From: Persephonella sp.
GTDB taxonomy: Bacteria; Aquificota; Aquificia; Aquificales; Hydrogenothermaceae
Direction: 5' to 3'
Assembly: GCF_015487465.1 (NCBI RefSeq)
Contig: NZ_WFPS01000002.1
Location: 1-43,556 of the forward strand
DNA length: 43,556 nucleotides
The translations under genes were made by a program, and so were the position numbers. Shown piece after piece: positions 1 to 7,792 of this stretch (positions are counted from its first letter, which is position 1; each line of letters starts with the position of its first letter). The notes below the pieces were generated by a model, which saw only the letters and a list, made by a program, of their open reading frames with translations, made no database searches and was not told the origin of the DNA.

Positions 1-753
1 GGATATTTTTTATCACGAATTTTATTTCACAATAAAAAAGTAAAAAATAGTGAAAAATACAAAGATTATATAGAAACATTAATAAATGTAATAGAGACTG
101 AAGAAATCCCCCATATAAGCAAAAGAACTGCTTATAATGGACTTGTTATATTGGGAAGGAATGATATAAAAGAAGAATACCTAAAAAAGCTAACATCAGA
201 AGAAGAAGCCTTTTGGTTTAATATTGGAGATATATTGATTTATCATAATGACAGAAAAAAAGATAAAAATATTAGTTTAGATTTATGGAAAGCAAATCTC
301 GAAGAATTTTTGAAAAAAAATGTAAACTGGAATTTTACAAGGAAAAGATTTATTATTGATATACTCGATACATCAAAAAGAAACAAAAATTTAAAAGAAT
401 ATGGGACAAAAACATTTCTTCATTTGGTAAAATTAACAATTATAGGTAATATTTTTAAGCATATCCGAGAAAAATTAAAAAATCAAAATATAAAAGTGTC
501 TATTCATTTTGATGAAGATAAAATAAGTTTTAAATTCAATAATGTTGATTTAAGTGAAGAGTTAAAGAAAGAAATAAATGAAATTATTATTGAATACATA
601 AAAAAAATAGAAGAAGAAGCATTGAAATATTTAGGAACGGAAGAAAAAAAAGATAGACTTTTCTCAGAATTAAGAAAAGATAAAGATAATGAATTAAAGA
701 TTATTATTAATAATAATCAGAATTTATATGAAGTTGTTAAACAGCTATTTTAG
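1..753 (+). CDS. unrecognised protein, 3' part only (5' end outside window)
   Basis: The reading frame is open from the first base of the window to the TAG at 751-753, so this is the last 250 codons of a gene that begins upstream. A TTG at 151 could be read as a start, but no Shine-Dalgarno sequence precedes it and the frame continues upstream, so an internal start is unlikely. The protein is extremely rich in Lys, Glu, Ile and Asn. It has a tryptophan-containing middle part and a charged C-terminal helical region of about 70 residues. I do not recognise the family. Base composition is clearly more AT-rich than the rest of the window (hand-counted lines give about 18-28% GC). Together with the tRNA next door, this suggests horizontally acquired DNA. 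Confidence 0.7.
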   Translation, partial: GYFLSRILFHNKKVKNSEKYKDYIETLINVIETEEIPHISKRTAYNGLVILGRNDIKEEYLKKLTSEEEAFWFNIGDILIYHNDRKKDKNISLDLWKANLEEFLKKNVNWNFTRKRFIIDILDTSKRNKNLKEYGTKTFLHLVKLTIIGNIFKHIREKLKNQNIKVSIHFDEDKISFKFNNVDLSEELKKEINEIIIEYIKKIEEEALKYLGTEEKKDRLFSELRKDKDNELKIIINNNQNLYEVVKQLF

Positions 754-870
754 AAGACAATTTTATTAAATTTTAAAACCACCTAAGAATTAGCTCTGAA
801 CTTTTATTTATAAAAAACAGACTGATTTTGGATACCTTTAGATAGAAGTATCAAGCTTAACTGAAACTAA

Positions 871-929
871 GTGGGACATATTTGGGACATACAAAACTTT
901 ATTAAACTCAATTTCAAGTTTATTAAACT
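871..929. repeat. two pairs of short direct repeats beside tRNA-Cys
   Basis: GGGACATA occurs at 873-880 and 884-891, inside a longer near-repeat. TTTATTAAACT occurs at 898-908 and 919-929, spaced 21 bp start to start, about two helical turns. The block lies in the 278-bp gap between the AT-rich partial gene and the tRNA-Cys gene. Short phased direct repeats like these can be protein-binding sites, such as arm-type integrase sites, but no integrase is visible in the window. The assignment is tentative. Confidence 0.4.
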
Positions 930-932
930 TGA
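914..932. repeat. 19-bp perfect palindrome (operator or recombinase site candidate)
   Basis: TCAAGTTTATTAAACTTGA has 9-bp perfect arms around one central T. It overlaps the second copy of the TTTATTAAACT repeat. No T-run follows, so it does not look like an intrinsic terminator. A dimeric protein operator or a recombination core site are the likeliest readings. Confidence 0.45.
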
Positions 933-1031
933 TAACAGGTTTGATTTTCAGTGCAAAAAATTTAAAAATTCAACTTATAGAATCTCTTGAAAAGCTTGAT
1001 TTTATTGGATTTTGAAGGAATTCCAATTTAG

Positions 1032-1103
1032 AGGCGGGGGCGGGAATCGAACCCGCGCATAAGGGATTTGCAGTCCCCTGCCTTACCACTTGGCTACCCC
1101 GCC
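1032..1103 (-). tRNA. tRNA-Cys (GCA)
   Basis: Read on the minus strand, the sequence folds as a full cloverleaf. The acceptor GGCGGGG pairs with CCCCGCC, the D-arm is GCC/GGC, the anticodon stem is GGGGA/TCCCT around the loop CTGCAAA (anticodon GCA), and the T-arm is GCGGG/CCCGC with loop TTCGAAT. The discriminator base is U, the identity base for cysteine tRNA. The CCA end is not encoded. The 3' end faces the AT-rich partial gene to the left, the usual geometry for an element integrated at a tRNA. Confidence 0.95.
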
Positions 1104-1115
1104 TTAGAGAGTTAT

Positions 1116-1124
1116 ATTATAGCA
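1116..1124 (-). promoter_or_regulatory. extended -10 promoter of tRNA-Cys
   Basis: On the minus strand this reads TGCTATAAT, a perfect TGnTATAAT extended -10 element, ending 12 nt before the tRNA 5' end. No good -35 lies at 17-bp spacing; TTGACA at 1147-1152 is 25 bp away, too far. The tRNA therefore probably has its own promoter in the 29-bp gap after the thioesterase gene. Confidence 0.5.
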
Positions 1125-1132
1125 CAGTTTAT

Positions 1133-1534
1133 TTATTCTGCCAGTCTGTCAAGAACATGTTTTTCCGGAATAACACAGTAAAATTTACCGGTGAACACGA
1201 TCTCATTTTTTTCGTTTTTGGCGGTTACCTCAACTGTTCTTTTGTTTTCATTTTTCTCTGTAACTATTCCTTCAAAAAAAAGATGCTCACCTACCCTAAC
1301 AGGTTTTAAAAATTTCACTTCTGCTTTTGCCAGAACAACATTCGGGTGGTTCACAGCAAGCATTGAACAGTAATCTCCTGCAGAAAAAATAAACCCTCCG
1401 TGAACTAAACCTTTTTCATCTGCCTTCATCTTATCTGTTATCTCAAGCAAGACAGAAGCAAACCTGTCAGTCTCAACAGCTGTTGGAATTCCTGAAAGGG
1501 TTCGGTCAATTTCTCTATGGGTTTTTATCTCCAT
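1133..1534 (-). CDS. PaaI-type hotdog thioesterase
   Basis: A 133-residue single-domain protein of the hotdog-fold acyl-CoA thioesterase superfamily. The diagnostic segment is VHGGFIFSAGDY (residues 44-55), with the HGG turn and an acidic residue (D54) on the central helix. The strand KAEVKFLKPVRVGE follows, typical of PaaI/4HBT proteins. The likely role is cytoplasmic hydrolysis of an acyl- or aryl-CoA thioester; the substrate cannot be read from the sequence. The gene overlaps the end of ftsI by 20 bp. Its Shine-Dalgarno AAGGAGG lies inside the last ftsI codons, 5 nt before the ATG, so it is probably translated from the division operon message. It is the last protein gene of that run before tRNA-Cys. 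Confidence 0.85.
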   Translation of the reverse strand: MEIKTHREIDRTLSGIPTAVETDRFASVLLEITDKMKADEKGLVHGGFIFSAGDYCSMLAVNHPNVVLAKAEVKFLKPVRVGEHLFFEGIVTEKNENKRTVEVTAKNEKNEIVFTGKFYCVIPEKHVLDRLAE

Positions 1535-3227
1535 GTTTTCCTCCTTGTTTATCTGGTCTGCTTTTATAATAAAACATTATACGGTCAACAAGTTTTTTTA
1601 AAACAGGGGCAGATACAGTTCCTCCTCCAATAAACTCCCATTTTTTCAGCCTTTTTGGTTCATTTGCGAATATTACAACTGTAAATTTTGGTTTTTCTGC
1701 AGGGAAGTATCCTGCAAACCATGTATAGAATTTTTCATTTGAGAGGGCTTTTATAGCTGGATCGTATTTTTGTGCAGTTCCTGTTTTACCAGCTATTGTA
1801 AAGTAATCGGATCTTCCTTTTTTTGCTGTGCCTATTTCAACTACATTTTTTAAAATTTCCTGAAGTTTTTTCACAGATCTGTCTGAAAAAACCTTTCTTA
1901 CAATCTGCTTTTCAGGTTTTATAACCTCTCCAGTTTCTTTGTCTACCATCTCCTTTATAAAATTTGGCTTAAGGAGGTAACCACCGTTTGCTATTGCTGA
2001 ATAAGCCATCGCAATTTGAATGGGTGTTGCTGTCCAGTTCTGTCCTATTGATGCGTAGGCTACTTCTACAGGTCTTTTGTCTTTTCGGATAAGACCTGAC
2101 GCTTCTCCCGGAAATGTTTTTGTTGACTTCCCAAATCCAAGGGAAAACAGTTTGTTATAAAATCTTTCTGGATCAAGTTTTAAGGCAAGTTCTATAGCTC
2201 CCACATTAGATGAGTATATGATTATTTCGTCAGCCTTAAGATATTTAAACTTTTTGTGATCTCTGATCCTGATGCCGTCAACTGTTATGCTTCCTTCCCC
2301 GCAGTAATACTTTTTTGAAAAAGAAACTTTTTTTTCATCAATCGCTTCTGCAAGAACAAAAGGTTTTGCTAAAGATCCAGGTTCGTAGGCGTTGTGAAAT
2401 GTTATATTTTTATGGGTTTTATATTTGTAATACCTGTTTGGATTGTAGTTAGGGTATGTTGCATTTGCTATTATGTTTCCTGTGCTTGGATCAACTATAA
2501 GTATTAGGGCTTCTTTGGGTTTCCTTTCTCTTACCAACTCCCTCAGTGCATCTTCAGCTATAAACTGTATGTTGCTGTCTATAGTTAATTTTATGTCGTA
2601 GCTTTTTTTATCACTGTCCTTTTTTTCCACGGTGAAAGGGTTCCCCATAGCATCTTTCATAAGCAGTATATTTCCTGTTCCCCCGCCTAATTCTTTGTCG
2701 TATTTAAGCTCAAGTCCTTCCATACCTCTTCCGGTTGTCCTGCTGACAAATCCTATAGTTGAGCCTGCTATACTATTTAATGGGTAAAATCTTTTTGAGG
2801 ACTCAATAACCCCCATGTTCCATTCTCTGAGTTTTTTTCTTAGATTGAGTAGTCTTTCTTTCAATGATTTATCTACACCCTTTGCAAGAACCACATAATG
2901 TTTTTTTGAGTAAAGTTTTTCAAGTAAAACTCTATAGGGTCTTTTGATTATTGGCGAAAGTTCTCTTGCAAGCCTTTCTTTGTCTTTTATGTATTTTGGT
3001 ATCACAAAAATGTCAACAGTGGGCACGCTAATTCCTAAAATTCTGTTGCTGCTGTCGTATATTGTTCCCCTTGGAAGTATTATTTTTTCTTTGGCATAAT
3101 ACTGTTTTTGTATGAACTGAAGGTAATGATCCCTTTGAAGAACTTGAAAGTTAAACAGCCTAAATAGAACAAGTATAAATGATAAGGTTATGATAAAAGC
3201 AACAATATAAACCCTATTTCTTACCAT
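1515..3227 (-). CDS. ftsI: FtsI-like class B penicillin-binding protein (division transpeptidase)
   Basis: A 570-residue peptidoglycan transpeptidase of the septum. One N-terminal membrane anchor (about residues 6-24) is followed by the class B dimerisation region (PRGTIYD near 52-58) and the transpeptidase domain. The three active-site motifs are present: SxxK as SLAK (285-288), SSN (339-341) and KTG(T) (481-484). Position after rsmH and an ftsL-like gene is the classical dcw order and supports FtsI over an elongation PBP2. The ATG lies inside the ftsL-like gene (14-bp overlap), implying translational coupling. The C-terminus is short and charged, without PASTA domains. Length is normal for the family. 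Confidence 0.92.
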   Translation of the reverse strand: MVRNRVYIVAFIITLSFILVLFRLFNFQVLQRDHYLQFIQKQYYAKEKIILPRGTIYDSSNRILGISVPTVDIFVIPKYIKDKERLARELSPIIKRPYRVLLEKLYSKKHYVVLAKGVDKSLKERLLNLRKKLREWNMGVIESSKRFYPLNSIAGSTIGFVSRTTGRGMEGLELKYDKELGGGTGNILLMKDAMGNPFTVEKKDSDKKSYDIKLTIDSNIQFIAEDALRELVRERKPKEALILIVDPSTGNIIANATYPNYNPNRYYKYKTHKNITFHNAYEPGSLAKPFVLAEAIDEKKVSFSKKYYCGEGSITVDGIRIRDHKKFKYLKADEIIIYSSNVGAIELALKLDPERFYNKLFSLGFGKSTKTFPGEASGLIRKDKRPVEVAYASIGQNWTATPIQIAMAYSAIANGGYLLKPNFIKEMVDKETGEVIKPEKQIVRKVFSDRSVKKLQEILKNVVEIGTAKKGRSDYFTIAGKTGTAQKYDPAIKALSNEKFYTWFAGYFPAEKPKFTVVIFANEPKRLKKWEFIGGGTVSAPVLKKLVDRIMFYYKSRPDKQGGKHGDKNP

Positions 3228-3537
3228 TCATATCCTTTTGATCTATAAAACGGACATTTGAGTAGTCCACAGGTTTCATTCCTAATTTTTTTTGTGCTAT
3301 CCTTCCTATTCTATCAGGAGAGGAAAGACCGCTTATCTCTTTCTTAAGCATCATATTTTTTGCTGTAAGCTGATTTCTTATCTGGATTAATTCTGTTATC
3401 TCTTTATCTACTTTAAAATAATACTGGTTGTAAATAACAAGAGTTCCACTGATGCTAAGGAAAAATACCCAGAATTTGATATATCTTTTTATGTATAAAA
3501 AGTCCCTTTTAAGCTCTATAACAGTCTCTCTTATCAT
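3214..3537 (-). CDS. ftsL: FtsL/DivIC-like small division protein
   Basis: A 107-residue bitopic membrane protein: a basic cytoplasmic N-terminus, one membrane segment (about residues 20-40), then a periplasmic coiled coil (about 45-75, with ELIQIRNQLTAKNMMLKKEI) and a short tail containing RIGRIAQKKLGM. The tail resembles the conserved end of FtsL/DivIC proteins, where an Ala-x-x-x-Leu-Gly-Met/Leu motif is common. FtsL bridges FtsB and FtsI/FtsW in the divisome. Sequence conservation in the family is poor, so the call rests on topology, size and the position between rsmH (2 bp upstream) and ftsI (overlapping). It could also be named a septum formation initiator. Confidence 0.82.
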   Translation of the reverse strand: MIRETVIELKRDFLYIKRYIKFWVFFLSISGTLVIYNQYYFKVDKEITELIQIRNQLTAKNMMLKKEISGLSSPDRIGRIAQKKLGMKPVDYSNVRFIDQKDMNGKK

Positions 3538-3539
3538 TT

Positions 3540-4427
3540 TTATATCCTTTTTCCTACTCTCAGTTTTGCACTGCGGGAGGGAGGGTTTTCTTTTATTTCC
3601 TCCTCTCCCGGTGTAATTGGTTTTTTCGTCAAAAGCTCAAGTTTCTTTAATTTTCTTGCTTCTTTGAAGATATTTTTTACTATTCTGTCTTCAAGTGAAT
3701 GGAAGGATATTACCTGAATTATTCCGTTTTTTTCAAGCCTTTCAATTCCTTTGCTTACCCCCTGTTTTATCTCTGAAAGCTCATCATTTACCTCTATTCT
3801 TATCGCCTGAAATGTTTTAGTTGCAGGGTGTATTCTGCCTCTTCTTAACGCTGGTGGATATGATCTGAAGACTATATCTGCCAACTGTTTTGTTGTCTCG
3901 ATAGGCTTTTTTTTCCTTTCTTCAATAATATTTTTTACAATTCTTTTTGCAAACTTTTCCTCCCCATATTCAAAAATTATTTTTTCAAGAAGGTTTTTCG
4001 GATATCTGTTTACCACTTCATATGCTGTTAAGCTCTGGGATCTGTCCATTCTCATATCAAGGGGCTCGTCCCTCTGGAATGAGAAACCCCTCTCTGTTTT
4101 CAGATGAAATATAGACACCCCAAGATCAAACAAGAAGCCCTGAACAGAGCTAATGCCAAGCTGATCAAGAATAGCGTCTAAATCTTTAAATGAGGACTGA
4201 AATAGAGTGTATCTTCCTTCAAACTGTTTTAGTTTTTGGTTTGCTATTTTTATAGCATATTCGTCTTTGTCTATTCCTATAATTTTAACTTCAGGAAAGT
4301 TTTTCAGTATCAAAAAGGAATGTCCCCCTCCACCTACTGTGGCATCAACTATGTATCCTTTTTTTATACTTTTAAAAAAATTTATAACCTCCCTGTGCAA
4401 AACAGGATAATGTTCAAACTGGCTCAA
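3540..4427 (-). CDS. rsmH: 16S rRNA m4C1402 methyltransferase RsmH (MraW)
   Basis: A 295-residue SAM-dependent methyltransferase that N4-methylates C1402 in the decoding centre of 16S rRNA. The N-terminal HYPVLHREV motif (6-14) and the SAM-binding loop VDATVGGGGHS (27-37) are family signatures. LFDLGVS, RGFSFQRDEPLDMRMD, ERKKKPIETTKQLADIV and VISFHSLEDRIVK further identify it. Length is normal. The start is a TTG whose last two bases are shared with the TGA of the upstream metallo-hydrolase gene (TTGA overlap), so translation is probably coupled. The ftsL-like gene follows after 2 bp. Confidence 0.97.
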   Translation of the reverse strand: MSQFEHYPVLHREVINFFKSIKKGYIVDATVGGGGHSFLILKNFPEVKIIGIDKDEYAIKIANQKLKQFEGRYTLFQSSFKDLDAILDQLGISSVQGFLFDLGVSIFHLKTERGFSFQRDEPLDMRMDRSQSLTAYEVVNRYPKNLLEKIIFEYGEEKFAKRIVKNIIEERKKKPIETTKQLADIVFRSYPPALRRGRIHPATKTFQAIRIEVNDELSEIKQGVSKGIERLEKNGIIQVISFHSLEDRIVKNIFKEARKLKKLELLTKKPITPGEEEIKENPPSRSAKLRVGKRI

Positions 4428-5200
4428 CCTTCAAATCTCTTGGTAGGCAGTTGGTAAACATCTTCCATAATATCTATTCCGCACTGTAGATCATCAAGCC
4501 AGTCAAGGAATTTGTTTACATTATCTTTACCTTTGATTATTGCACCGTGCTGGGGGGCTATTATTTCTATATCAAGCTGTCTTGCCATCTTTACCCATGC
4601 TTTTAATATTTTAGAGGTTGGTATGTATCTTCTATGAAATCCCTCCATATATTTTATGTGTTCTTCAAAGTTTTCAACATATATGTAATCCTGTCCAAGG
4701 GAAGCACCAAGGTCGCCGGAATAAAGGACTTTTGAGACAGGGTCATACACCTGAAGGTTTCCAGGTGCATGCATAAAATGTGCAGGAAGTATGTAAAGCT
4801 CAGAGTTTCCAAGTCTTACAATAGTTCCTTCGTCCTGTATTCCTTTAATCCTGTCAGCAACAAGCCTGTCAACCCCAAAGTGGGGTATAAACCTTACCCA
4901 TAAAATAGACGACAGTGCGATCGCTTTGGTTGTCATAAGCCAACCGTTTATCGCAGCAACAATATCAGGATCCTGATGGGAAAGGAAGATATACCTGAGA
5001 TTATCAATCCCGATCAGCCCTCCCACTTCTGACAAGAGATGTTTAAAAACTTTATGCCCTCCTGGATCCAGTATCATGCCCTGACCGCTGTCAACGATAA
5101 AATGAACATTAGCCTGCACCATTTCACCATGCCCGTAGTCCTCAAGAAGAATGTTCTGATGGGTGCCGTTGTCAAAAAATTTTCTCTCTTCTGGAACCAT
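4424..5200 (-). CDS. FprA/ODP-type metallo-beta-lactamase-fold protein, likely diiron oxygen-binding
   Basis: A 258-residue MBL-fold protein. The ligand motif is H75-x-D77-x-D79 (SHQDPD), then H144 (MHAPGN), bridging D163 (SGDLG) and H218 (APQHGA). An acidic residue instead of the second His in the HxHxD motif is characteristic of the diiron flavodiiron/ODP subgroup (O2 or NO reduction or sensing) rather than zinc hydrolases. There is no flavodoxin or rubredoxin domain, so this is a stand-alone diiron module that would need a partner for electrons or act as a sensor. The ATG is preceded by AGGAGAGG at normal spacing. It lies between a degenerate HD-like gene and rsmH, overlapping the latter. 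The metal assignment is from motif only. Confidence 0.8.
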   Translation of the reverse strand: MVPEERKFFDNGTHQNILLEDYGHGEMVQANVHFIVDSGQGMILDPGGHKVFKHLLSEVGGLIGIDNLRYIFLSHQDPDIVAAINGWLMTTKAIALSSILWVRFIPHFGVDRLVADRIKGIQDEGTIVRLGNSELYILPAHFMHAPGNLQVYDPVSKVLYSGDLGASLGQDYIYVENFEEHIKYMEGFHRRYIPTSKILKAWVKMARQLDIEIIAPQHGAIIKGKDNVNKFLDWLDDLQCGIDIMEDVYQLPTKRFEG

Positions 5201-5218
5201 CTATACACCTCTCCTTTT

Positions 5219-5674
5219 TTATTTGGTTCTGTTTAATTTTTCAAAAATTTTTCTGTCTAATTTTATTATTCCATCATAAACTGTAAGTTCTAAAGAAGGC
5301 TTTTTTCTCTTTTTTACAAATAAAAAAGGAACAAGCTCAGGATAATCTTTCAGCATATTATAACAATCTTTTTTGGGATAAGCTCTGCACAAAAGGTTCA
5401 TAATGCCTGCTGTCAGCACCAGATCAATATCAGTTTCTGGATAGTTGTCGTATACACACAGGGCTATGGACAAAACTGAGGCTGTCCTTTCTAAAAGTCC
5501 TCCTTCGTAATTCCTGCCGGATTTTTTGTCTTTTAATTTTTCAACCTTATTCCTAAGTTCTTTATTAAATAAATACTTTTTTATTAAATCTTTGTATCTT
5601 TTTTTCTTTATCTCTTTGTAAAAAAACTCTATCTGTTTCCATAAAAAATCGTAAGCATAAGGGGTTCTTTCCAA
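5219..5674 (-). CDS. degenerate HD-domain-like protein
   Basis: A 151-residue basic protein without obvious close family. Residues 58-95 follow the pattern of YhaM/KH-HD-type HD domains: GGLLERTASVLSIAL aligns with the usual GGLLEHTxxVxxIA. After a short loop, LVLTAGIMNLLCRAYP aligns with the segment that normally carries the HD dyad. The first His is Arg (R63) and the HD pair is Asn-Leu (93-94), so metal-dependent hydrolysis is unlikely. This reading is from pattern recognition, not a search. The start is a TTG just after the ppiD-like stop; the AGGAGGT upstream is about 12 nt away, longer than ideal. It probably acts by binding rather than catalysis. Codon use is like its neighbours. Confidence 0.6.
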   Translation of the reverse strand: MERTPYAYDFLWKQIEFFYKEIKKKRYKDLIKKYLFNKELRNKVEKLKDKKSGRNYEGGLLERTASVLSIALCVYDNYPETDIDLVLTAGIMNLLCRAYPKKDCYNMLKDYPELVPFLFVKKRKKPSLELTVYDGIIKLDRKIFEKLNRTK

Positions 5675-5675
5675 A

Positions 5676-7070
5676 TTACTGGAGCAACCTCCTGTTTATT
5701 ACTATTTCGGAATTTTCTTTTAATTTATCAATAAGCATCTGAACCAGTGTTCTGTATTTACTTTCAAGTAGTATGGGTTTAAGCAGTTTTTCCATTTCTT
5801 CTTTTCTTTCTTTTTCTGGGGGTTCTATTTTGGATATTTTCCCTATAAGAATTCCTGAAGATGTTTTAAAAGGTCCTGCGATCTGTCCTTTTTTTGATCT
5901 GATAATCTTACCAAGGTCATCAGGAAGAACTCCAAATTCTGCTTCAATAGTTTGAACCGTCTCTCCTTTTATTTTTTTAATCTTTGCTCTGTAATTGACA
6001 GCGATATTCTTTAAATTCTTTTCCATTTTGATTATTTCTTTTACTTCATCATACAGCTTTTTTAAGGACTCTTTTGATTTTTCTTTTTTCAATTGGGAAA
6101 TTATCTGTTCTTTAACTTTTTCTAAAGGCTGAGGCTTTGATACATCTTTTATGTATTTTATCAGGTAGTAGCTGTCTTCTTCTGAAACAAGAGAAATATT
6201 TTTATCTTTTGATAGGTTTTTAATCTCTTTTTTTATTTTGTCTGGAAGTTTGTTATTGTTATCGTATACAATGTCTTCAAATATTTTTTTCACACCTTTT
6301 TCTGTTGTTACCTTTTCGTTGTTTTTAAGTTTTCTGTAAATCTGCTGTGCTTTTTTCTGGGCTTTTTCAGAACCAAGCTCTTTTATACTTATCTGGTAAA
6401 CAGCGATTAATTTTCCTTTTTTTCCAGCAAACTTTTTTAGGTTTTTTTCATAGTATTCTTTGATCTCTTTCTCAGTTGGTTTATATTCAGGAGGCTTTAT
6501 TATAACGAATTCCCCAGAAATCCTTGAAAGCTGTTTATTTATGTAAGTGTTAAGCTCATCTTCTGTAAGATAAAAACCTACCCTCTGTAATGTTAGCAGA
6601 TGTCTGATAGAAAGCTCTTTTCTGAGAATTTCTTCAAAAAAAGACGGTGTTATGTTTACTTGAGAAAGAAATGCCAAATACCTGTCTTTAGAGAACTTTC
6701 CATCTTCTTTGAAAGCCTCTATATCAAGAATATATCTTTTAACCTCTTCTTTGGTGGCTTCTATACCTTCTCTCTGAGCTTCCTGAAAAAGAAGCTCCTG
6801 ATCAATAACATTTCTTATAGCATCTGCATATATCTGTTTTTTTAAGGGGGCTGTATCTATTCCCTGACTTTCCATCTGCCTTGTTATGAGGGTTACCTGA
6901 TAGTAAAACTCTGCCATTGGTATCTCTTTGCCGTTTACCTGAGCTACTCCCTGTATGTTTCCTGCAAACTTATAAATAATAAGGGCTACAAACGCTGTGC
7001 CTACAAATGCAAATGTTGTTATAAAAAGGATAAGTTTCATCCATTTTGATTTTCCTATGTTTATAAACAT
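5676..7070 (-). CDS. PpiD/SurA-like membrane-anchored peptidyl-prolyl isomerase/chaperone
   Basis: A 464-residue protein with an uncleaved N-terminal membrane segment (about residues 11-33) after a short basic cytoplasmic tail. A SurA_N-type helical chaperone domain follows (about 40-200, containing VAQVNGKEIPMAEFYYQV, the family entry motif), then a poorly conserved parvulin-like region and a C-terminal helix. The architecture is that of PpiD, which assists folding of exported proteins at the Sec translocon exit. The parvulin part lacks a clear active-site pattern, so catalysis is uncertain while chaperone activity is likely. The ATG is preceded by GGGGAG. The gene begins 50 bp after the ABC ATPase gene on the same strand. 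Confidence 0.8.
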   Translation of the reverse strand: MFINIGKSKWMKLILFITTFAFVGTAFVALIIYKFAGNIQGVAQVNGKEIPMAEFYYQVTLITRQMESQGIDTAPLKKQIYADAIRNVIDQELLFQEAQREGIEATKEEVKRYILDIEAFKEDGKFSKDRYLAFLSQVNITPSFFEEILRKELSIRHLLTLQRVGFYLTEDELNTYINKQLSRISGEFVIIKPPEYKPTEKEIKEYYEKNLKKFAGKKGKLIAVYQISIKELGSEKAQKKAQQIYRKLKNNEKVTTEKGVKKIFEDIVYDNNNKLPDKIKKEIKNLSKDKNISLVSEEDSYYLIKYIKDVSKPQPLEKVKEQIISQLKKEKSKESLKKLYDEVKEIIKMEKNLKNIAVNYRAKIKKIKGETVQTIEAEFGVLPDDLGKIIRSKKGQIAGPFKTSSGILIGKISKIEPPEKERKEEMEKLLKPILLESKYRTLVQMLIDKLKENSEIVINRRLLQ

Positions 7071-7120
7071 TAAATCTCCCCTGTCTATTAATTCAGCTTA
7101 TTATTTTACGATAAATTTTT

Positions 7121-7792
7121 TTATGTTGTAATTTTTCCGTCTGATATTTTTATTATTCTGTGGGCATAAGAGGCTATTGTTGGATCGTGGGTTATCAAGA
7201 TTATCGTCTTTCCTTTTTTGTTTAGATCAACAAATATCTCCATTATCTCTTTTGCTGTTTTTGAGTCTAAAGCTCCTGTCGGTTCATCTGCAAGTATGAG
7301 CTGAGGATCGTTAATCAGTGCTCTTCCTATGGCAACCCTTTGCTGTTGTCCTCCTGAAAGCTGGGAAGGTTTGTTATTTTTTTTATCTTCAAGTCCAAGC
7401 ATTTTCAGTATATTTTCAGCTTCTGTTTCTTTCTGTGGGAAATTTTTTTTTGAGTAAACGACAGGAACGAGTATGTTCTCTAAAGCAGTCAGGTAGGGGA
7501 TCAGGAAAAACTGCTGAAAAACAAACCCAATATACTCATTTCTGATCTGGGAAAGATGATCGTCATCTAATTTTGAGACGTCTTTTCCCAGCAGGTAATA
7601 CTTCCCTGATGTTGGCGTATCAAGACAGCCTAATATATTCATAAGTGTTGTTTTTCCCGATCCGGAAGCACCCATAATTGATAAAAACTCACCTTCGTAA
7701 ACGGTAAGGTCAATACCTCTCAAAGCCTGGGTTTTTATACCTGCTGTCTGGTAAACCTTTGTTATATTTTCAAGTTTTATTATCTCTCTCAT
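7121..7792 (-). CDS. MacB/LolD-type ABC transporter ATP-binding protein
   Basis: A 223-residue nucleotide-binding domain: Walker A GASGSGKT (41-48), Q-loop FQQFF, signature LSGGQQQR (145-152), Walker B LILADEP with the following TGALDS D-loop, and switch His in ITHDP. These are standard for the MacB/LolD/FtsE family (mechanotransmission ABC systems). The start overlaps the end of the MacA-like gene by ATGA. In canonical systems an FtsX-like permease gene follows or is fused; here the protein ends after the NBD and the next gene is the ppiD-like one, so the permease must be encoded elsewhere or has been lost. It would power export through the MacA-like/TolC pair. Confidence 0.93.
   Translation of the reverse strand: MREIIKLENITKVYQTAGIKTQALRGIDLTVYEGEFLSIMGASGSGKTTLMNILGCLDTPTSGKYYLLGKDVSKLDDDHLSQIRNEYIGFVFQQFFLIPYLTALENILVPVVYSKKNFPQKETEAENILKMLGLEDKKNNKPSQLSGGQQQRVAIGRALINDPQLILADEPTGALDSKTAKEIMEIFVDLNKKGKTIILITHDPTIASYAHRIIKISDGKITT

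Noticed and set aside
1004-1027. Terminator hairpin after tRNA-Cys
   Set aside because: ATTGGA/TCCAAT pairs as a 6-bp AT-rich stem with a 12-nt loop, but no T-run follows on the minus strand.
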